This document shows, piece by piece, positions 4,714 through 5,152 of a stretch of 5,152 nt of DNA. Under the pieces are notes generated by a model. That model was not told the DNA's origin. It saw nothing but the letters and a program-made list of their open reading frames with translations, and ran no database searches. The stretch is from Bacillota bacterium (GTDB lineage: Bacteria; Bacillota; Clostridia; Acetivibrionales; DSM-1351): the NCBI GenBank assembly GCA_023426005.1, contig JAFABO010000037.1, positions 1 through 5,152 of the forward strand, given 5' to 3'. A program made the position numbers and the translations under genes. Position 1 is the stretch's first letter. Each line of letters opens with the position of its first letter.

Positions 4714-5073
4714 CTACATGGCACGCCCCGGAATAATTGCATCAACCACACCGTAAATTACAGCTGCAATTAATGCTCCTATTATGGTGACATTGTATCC
4801 GGGGACAATGAATTTTACAGCATAAATTATCACAGCTGCCAGTATGAAGCCGGATATCCCTCTTCCAAAAGGTGCCGCATTGATTCCGGTAATCTTATTG
4901 ACCAGCCAGTCCAGGACTGCTAAAGCAACTGCGGCCAGTATTAATGAAAACCAGGATGAAATGGCAAAGCCAGGAGTAAGAAAGGCCGTTATAGCCAATA
5001 TAACTGCTCCTACCACCAAACGTAGTAAGAACGAACCTAAGCCCGATTTTTCTTTTCTTTCTACTTTTTCCAT
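4714..5073 (-). CDS. Phage-holin-4_2 / YvlD-like four-helix membrane protein
   Basis: This is a 119-residue, very hydrophobic protein resembling the 'phage holin family' (PF04020, formerly DUF360; YvlD-like) found widely in bacterial chromosomes. A charged cytoplasmic N-terminus (1-12, Lys/Glu-rich) precedes four predicted membrane helices (about 14-34, 41-58, 72-90 and 95-115). The protein is an internal duplication: FLTPGF (31-36) followed by an Ala-rich helix ending in LDWL matches FIVPGY (88-93) followed by an Ala-rich helix ending in VDAI. The TPGF/VPGY motif is the family hallmark. The start ATG (5071-5073) has AAAGGA 10 nt upstream. The length is normal. Despite the name, chromosomal members are not known to lyse cells and most have no assigned role; some sit with envelope-stress genes. 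There are no phage genes nearby, and the gene stands alone, convergent with the receptor gene. Confidence 0.85.
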   Translation of the reverse strand: MEKVERKEKSGLGSFLLRLVVGAVILAITAFLTPGFAISSWFSLILAAVALAVLDWLVNKITGINAAPFGRGISGFILAAVIIYAVKFIVPGYNVTIIGALIAAVIYGVVDAIIPGRAM

Positions 5074-5092
5074 AATATCTGTATCCTTTCAT

Positions 5093-5122
5093 ATTAAAGA
5101 ATATTTAAACGGTCAAGTGCAA
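5093..5122 (-). promoter_or_regulatory. Candidate promoter of the holin-like gene
   Basis: On the minus strand, TTTAAT (5093-5098, five of six matches to TATAAT) lies 18 bp downstream of TTGCAC (5117-5122). Transcription would start at about 5086-5090, just at or before the AAAGGA site, giving a very short leader. A better -35, TTGACC (5111-5116), is only 12 bp from this -10. Its 17-bp partner TATGAA would start transcription inside the ribosome binding site, so it is less likely. Confidence 0.35.
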
Positions 5123-5152
5123 TAGCTGCCCATGAAGGTTATAACTAATATA

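Noticed and set aside
4844..5125. Plus-strand frame of 93 codons and an overlapping minus-strand frame of 65 codons at the holin-like gene
   Set aside because: Both overlap the holin-like gene in other frames. The composition is not protein-like, and the holin-like frame has clear family motifs.
1..5152. CRISPR array, insertion sequence, toxin-antitoxin, defence or biosynthetic system
   Set aside because: No regularly spaced repeats, transposase fragments, terminal inverted repeats, small paired toxin genes or nuclease/helicase motifs were seen in any frame.

Overview
The window looks like a chromosomal segment from a low-GC Gram-positive bacterium, most likely of class Clostridia. The evidence is the strong AGGAGG-type ribosome binding sites, TATAAT promoters, a TTG start with a perfect Shine-Dalgarno sequence, short hairpin-plus-T terminators, and proteins with a clostridial look. 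A cellulolytic cluster III Clostridia host (Acetivibrio/Ruminiclostridium type) is my inference from overall protein resemblance and could not be tested here. I see no insertion sequence, CRISPR array, tRNA or rRNA.

Layout. Positions 1-65 hold the start of a lysine-rich gene that runs off the left edge on the minus strand, with its own promoter just upstream. Positions 312-1777 hold a minus-strand pair: a membrane-anchored M23 (LytM-type) cell-wall peptidase followed 80 bp later by a small bactofilin. This pair ends at an intrinsic terminator at about 255-295. The gap between the two genes contains a perfect 10-bp inverted repeat around a TATAAT-like sequence, and the bactofilin stop codon lies inside a perfect 9-bp hairpin. 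An AT-rich divergent region of about 400 bp (1778-2176) separates the pair from a plus-strand gene for a 774-residue methyl-accepting chemotaxis protein (MCP) with two membrane segments, a long helical sensor region, a HAMP domain and a complete signalling tip. Two back-to-back hairpins (4611-4668) close that gene. A convergent minus-strand gene (4714-5073) encodes a 119-residue four-helix membrane protein of the phage-holin-4_2/YvlD-like family.

How the genes fit together. The bactofilin and the M23 peptidase probably act as one unit: bactofilin polymers at the inner membrane face position a peptidoglycan hydrolase that acts outside the membrane. This pairing is known from bacterial cell-shape systems. 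The MCP and the holin-like gene are separate transcription units with no evident link to the pair. No clearly new system stands out. The points most worth following are the bactofilin-M23 module with its RNA/DNA hairpins, and the MCP's altered tip residues and interrupted post-HAMP helix.
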